Below are positions 32,644 through 34,695 of a stretch of 34,695 nucleotides of DNA, one piece after another. A model generated the notes under the pieces. That model worked only from the letters and a program-made list of their open reading frames with translations. It had not been told where the DNA came from and did not search any database. The stretch's first letter is position 1. Each line of letters opens with the position of its first letter. The DNA comes from an uncultured Streptococcus sp. (GTDB lineage Bacteria; Bacillota; Bacilli; Lactobacillales; Streptococcaceae): contig CAJPSM010000005.1 of the NCBI GenBank assembly GCA_905373305.1, forward strand, positions 1-34,695, read 5' to 3'. A program made the translations under genes and the position numbers.

Positions 32644-32701
32644 AACTAAATAACTTGATTCAGGACAGCCACAAAGAGACAAACTTTTGCTGTTCAAAAT
32701 C

Positions 32702-34657
32702 TTATTTGATATGTTTTTCTAGCTCTTCTTGGGCTTTTTTATTGGATGCTTCCTTTTCTTTTTCCCATTTCTTAAGAGCTGCTTCGTAGTCTTTAACTGT
32801 CACAATATCATTTTGGAGCTCCATGTTCTTAAAGACATAGACATCCCCTTTGATTCCGACATAAGAGTAAGACTTGGTAAATGGCACGACCTTCTGAACA
32901 ACTGGTGAACCACCACCAGAAACACTAGGAATAACAATGGAACTATCTGTCAGCCAGGCTTGAGCTGCTGCGTATTTGGTATAACGAGCATTGGTATCTT
33001 GTTTTTCCTTATCTGCCTCATCCAATAACTCTTTGTACTCATTCAAGCCAACTTTATTTGCAACATCAGCATTTTTCCCTTTTTCTAAACCAATATTATC
33101 TGTAGCGTCACCCGTTTCTGGGTTGAAAATATTCAGATAAGTTGATGGATCTTGGTAGTCTGCTGACCAACCAGACATGTTGAGATCGTAGTCCTTCTGA
33201 GCTGCTGTCTCTGCAAAGTAGGCAGAGTTATCAAAGTCATCTGTAGACATTTGCTGAACATCAATGACGACATTGTCCTGCCCGAGTGCTGCTTCAACAG
33301 ACTGTTTGAAAGAGTTGGTCCGCTGTACCAAGACTTTGTCAGTCTGGTCCACAGGAACATCAATATGGATAGGGAATTCAACGCCTTCTGCTTGCAAGGC
33401 TTCCTTAGCCTTAGCAAATTCTGCCTTGGCCTTGTCAGCATTGTAGATAGTATCTTGGGCATCTGTCAGCTTAACACCGCTCCACTCATCACCGTATGTA
33501 GGAAGTTTGCTCTCTACAACATCTGAAAAGTCTTTGCCATCAACCTGCACGAAGCTAGGAGGAACAAGCAAGCTACGGATGAGTTTAGTCGCTCCGTCTT
33601 TACCATTCATCTGAGCTCCAAAAGATGTCCGGTCAAAGGCAAAGTTGATTGCCTGACGGAAGTCTTTATTTTGAATAGCAGCTGTAGTTGATGCCTTCTG
33701 AGCATCTGATGTCTTAGACGAATGATTATAAGTCTTACGATTCAGATTGAAAGCAAAATAGAAACTAGTTGAATTCTGCGGTGAGAAGATAATATTATCT
33801 TTGTATTGTTTTTCTACAGAAGCGTAGTTAGAACTTGTAGGATAAAGTCGCGCTTGAGAATAGGCTCCATCTGAGAAGTTACGAATCAAAGCTTCTTGGT
33901 CAGAACCATCATAGTAAGTCAGCTTCACATTTTCAATCTTGACATTGTCCTTATCCCAGTAGTTCTGGTTTTTAGCATATTCGATGACAGACTTAGAAGT
34001 GAATGCTTTCAGAACATAAGGTCCATTATAAAGAATGGAAGAGGGTTTTACAGTACCAAAATCTTTGCCTTGTGACTTTAAGAAATCCTCATTGATCGGG
34101 AACAGAATCCCCATAGTAGTTTTAGAGTTCCAGTAACTTTCTGGCTGGTTAAGAGTGTACTCAACTGTATAGTCATCGACAGCCTTGACACCGACGGTTG
34201 AAAAGTCATTTGACTCACCCTTGACATAGGCATCCAAGCCTTTGATAGAGCTTTGGACGATTGGAAGATCTTCTGATTTTTCATCTGCTGCGTGCTTCAA
34301 ACCAGTGACAAAGTCTTGAGCTTTAACCTCCGCGTATTCTTCACCGTCTGATGTATACCATTTAGCATCTTTACGAAGCTTATAGGTATAGGTCAAACCG
34401 TCCTTTGAAACAGTCCAGTCTTCCGCAATAGACGGAACCAGATTGCCATATTCATCATTTTCTAAAAGGCCATCTACCAAGTTTGCAATAACATCAGAAG
34501 TAGTAGCTCGATTTGAATTGACATAGTCCAAGGTATCAGGATCATTCGAATAGACGTAGGAATAGGTATTGCTTGCGTTGGAATTTCCACAAGCAGCTAA
34601 GATTAGTGTTGACACGACTGTCAGTCCAGTAATGGCCAACCATTTAGATTTTTTCAT
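32702..34657 (-). CDS. oppA: oligopeptide-binding lipoprotein (OppA/AmiA family)
   Basis: This 651-aa protein is a solute-binding protein of a peptide ABC transporter. It has a lipoprotein signal with lipobox LAAC, a DPDTLDYVNSN opening, the GLTYTYKLRKDAKWYTSDGE block and RQAINFAFDR, all typical of AmiA/OppA-like proteins of streptococci. ATG 34657 with AAGGAG 7 bp upstream is preferred over a longer frame to 34675. A TATACT at 34679-34684 may be its -10 box, with the -35 outside the window. A terminator follows 58 bp after the stop. The gene resembles no transfer gene and is taken as the chromosomal flank of the element. Confidence 0.92.
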   Translation of the reverse strand: MKKSKWLAITGLTVVSTLILAACGNSNASNTYSYVYSNDPDTLDYVNSNRATTSDVIANLVDGLLENDEYGNLVPSIAEDWTVSKDGLTYTYKLRKDAKWYTSDGEEYAEVKAQDFVTGLKHAADEKSEDLPIVQSSIKGLDAYVKGESNDFSTVGVKAVDDYTVEYTLNQPESYWNSKTTMGILFPINEDFLKSQGKDFGTVKPSSILYNGPYVLKAFTSKSVIEYAKNQNYWDKDNVKIENVKLTYYDGSDQEALIRNFSDGAYSQARLYPTSSNYASVEKQYKDNIIFSPQNSTSFYFAFNLNRKTYNHSSKTSDAQKASTTAAIQNKDFRQAINFAFDRTSFGAQMNGKDGATKLIRSLLVPPSFVQVDGKDFSDVVESKLPTYGDEWSGVKLTDAQDTIYNADKAKAEFAKAKEALQAEGVEFPIHIDVPVDQTDKVLVQRTNSFKQSVEAALGQDNVVIDVQQMSTDDFDNSAYFAETAAQKDYDLNMSGWSADYQDPSTYLNIFNPETGDATDNIGLEKGKNADVANKVGLNEYKELLDEADKEKQDTNARYTKYAAAQAWLTDSSIVIPSVSGGGSPVVQKVVPFTKSYSYVGIKGDVYVFKNMELQNDIVTVKDYEAALKKWEKEKEASNKKAQEELEKHIK

Positions 34658-34695
34658 GAGCATTCTCCTTCTCAATTCAGTATATTGTATTATTA

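Noticed and set aside
1..34695. Numerous plus-strand open frames of 60-130 codons
   Set aside because: All lie antisense inside well-supported minus-strand genes, lack ribosome-binding sites and resemble no protein family.
1..34695. High frequency of the word CAGCTG with flanking TTC/GAA, in genes and between operons
   Set aside because: It often encodes common residue pairs in these genes and shows no fixed position or spacing, so I could not separate it from codon usage.
1..34695. Integrase, transposase, tRNA, rRNA, CRISPR array or insertion sequence
   Set aside because: None was seen. No frame has recombinase or DDE transposase features, and no regularly spaced direct repeats occur.

Overview
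The window is most of an integrative conjugative element (or integrated conjugative plasmid) of a low-GC Gram-positive host, almost certainly a Streptococcus. All 36 genes I can support lie on the minus strand, so the modules are described in transcription order, from high to low coordinates. The right-hand gene (32702-34657) is an OppA/AmiA-type peptide-binding lipoprotein that looks like the chromosomal neighbour. The element edge is inferred to lie between about 32482 and 32701. No integrase, recombinase or transposase is in the window, and the left side runs off inside a transfer operon, so the element continues beyond position 1. The content (AEP-type RepA, MobP2/MOBL-like relaxase, T4SS, LPXTG protein, topoisomerase, Clp ATPase) recalls the TnGBS-type elements of S. 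agalactiae. That is inference from composition, not from a search.

Layout: (a) 32.5-29.4 kb, a replication operon: a 56-aa protein with a perfect beta-clamp motif, a 166-aa possible HTH protein, a 55-aa Cys-rich zinc-binding protein that was easy to miss, a DUF2786 protein and RepA (AEP/PriCT), which itself ends in a clamp motif. (b) 29.2-26.5 kb, seven mostly small genes including a membrane-anchored CPYC thioredoxin-like protein and a membrane-anchored coiled-coil protein. (c) 26.4-21.3 kb, the DNA-processing module: a coiled-coil protein, a 409-bp gene-free region that is the best oriT candidate, two paralogous ribbon-helix-helix proteins, a secreted or anchored EndA/NucA-type nuclease, a third probable DNA-binding accessory protein and the relaxase. 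(d) 21.2-16.7 kb, an 86-aa protein and a 1405-aa Toprim/ArdC/metallopeptidase protein. (e) 16.5-13.0 kb, topoisomerase III plus an odd Clp-type AAA+ ATPase. (f) 12.9-10.0 kb, VirB2-like pilin, VirB8-like protein, LPXTG surface protein and SSB. (g) 9.8-6.4 kb, an 83-aa protein plus VirD4. (h) 6.3-5.8 kb, a lipoprotein gene with its own sigma-A promoter. (i) 5.7-3.4 kb, VirB6-like protein plus a stand-alone BRCT protein. (j) 3.2-0 kb, PrgI, a 216-aa VirB4-associated protein, VirB4 and a truncated membrane protein, probably the cell-wall hydrolase.

The most striking non-coding structure is a 45-bp element present seven times, without a single gap. It sits 23-33 bp upstream of the first gene of modules c, d, e, f, g, i and j and nowhere else. 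It looks like the common promoter/operator of a transfer regulon. The replication operon, the 29-26.5 kb operon and the lipoprotein gene lack it. Other observations: VirB4 has lost the Walker A lysine and the Walker B aspartate; the Clp ATPase keeps both Walker A and B pairs but lacks the usual pore loops; three element proteins carry QL[S/D]LF clamp-binding motifs; and the 86-aa protein ends in an SSB-like acidic EPF tip.
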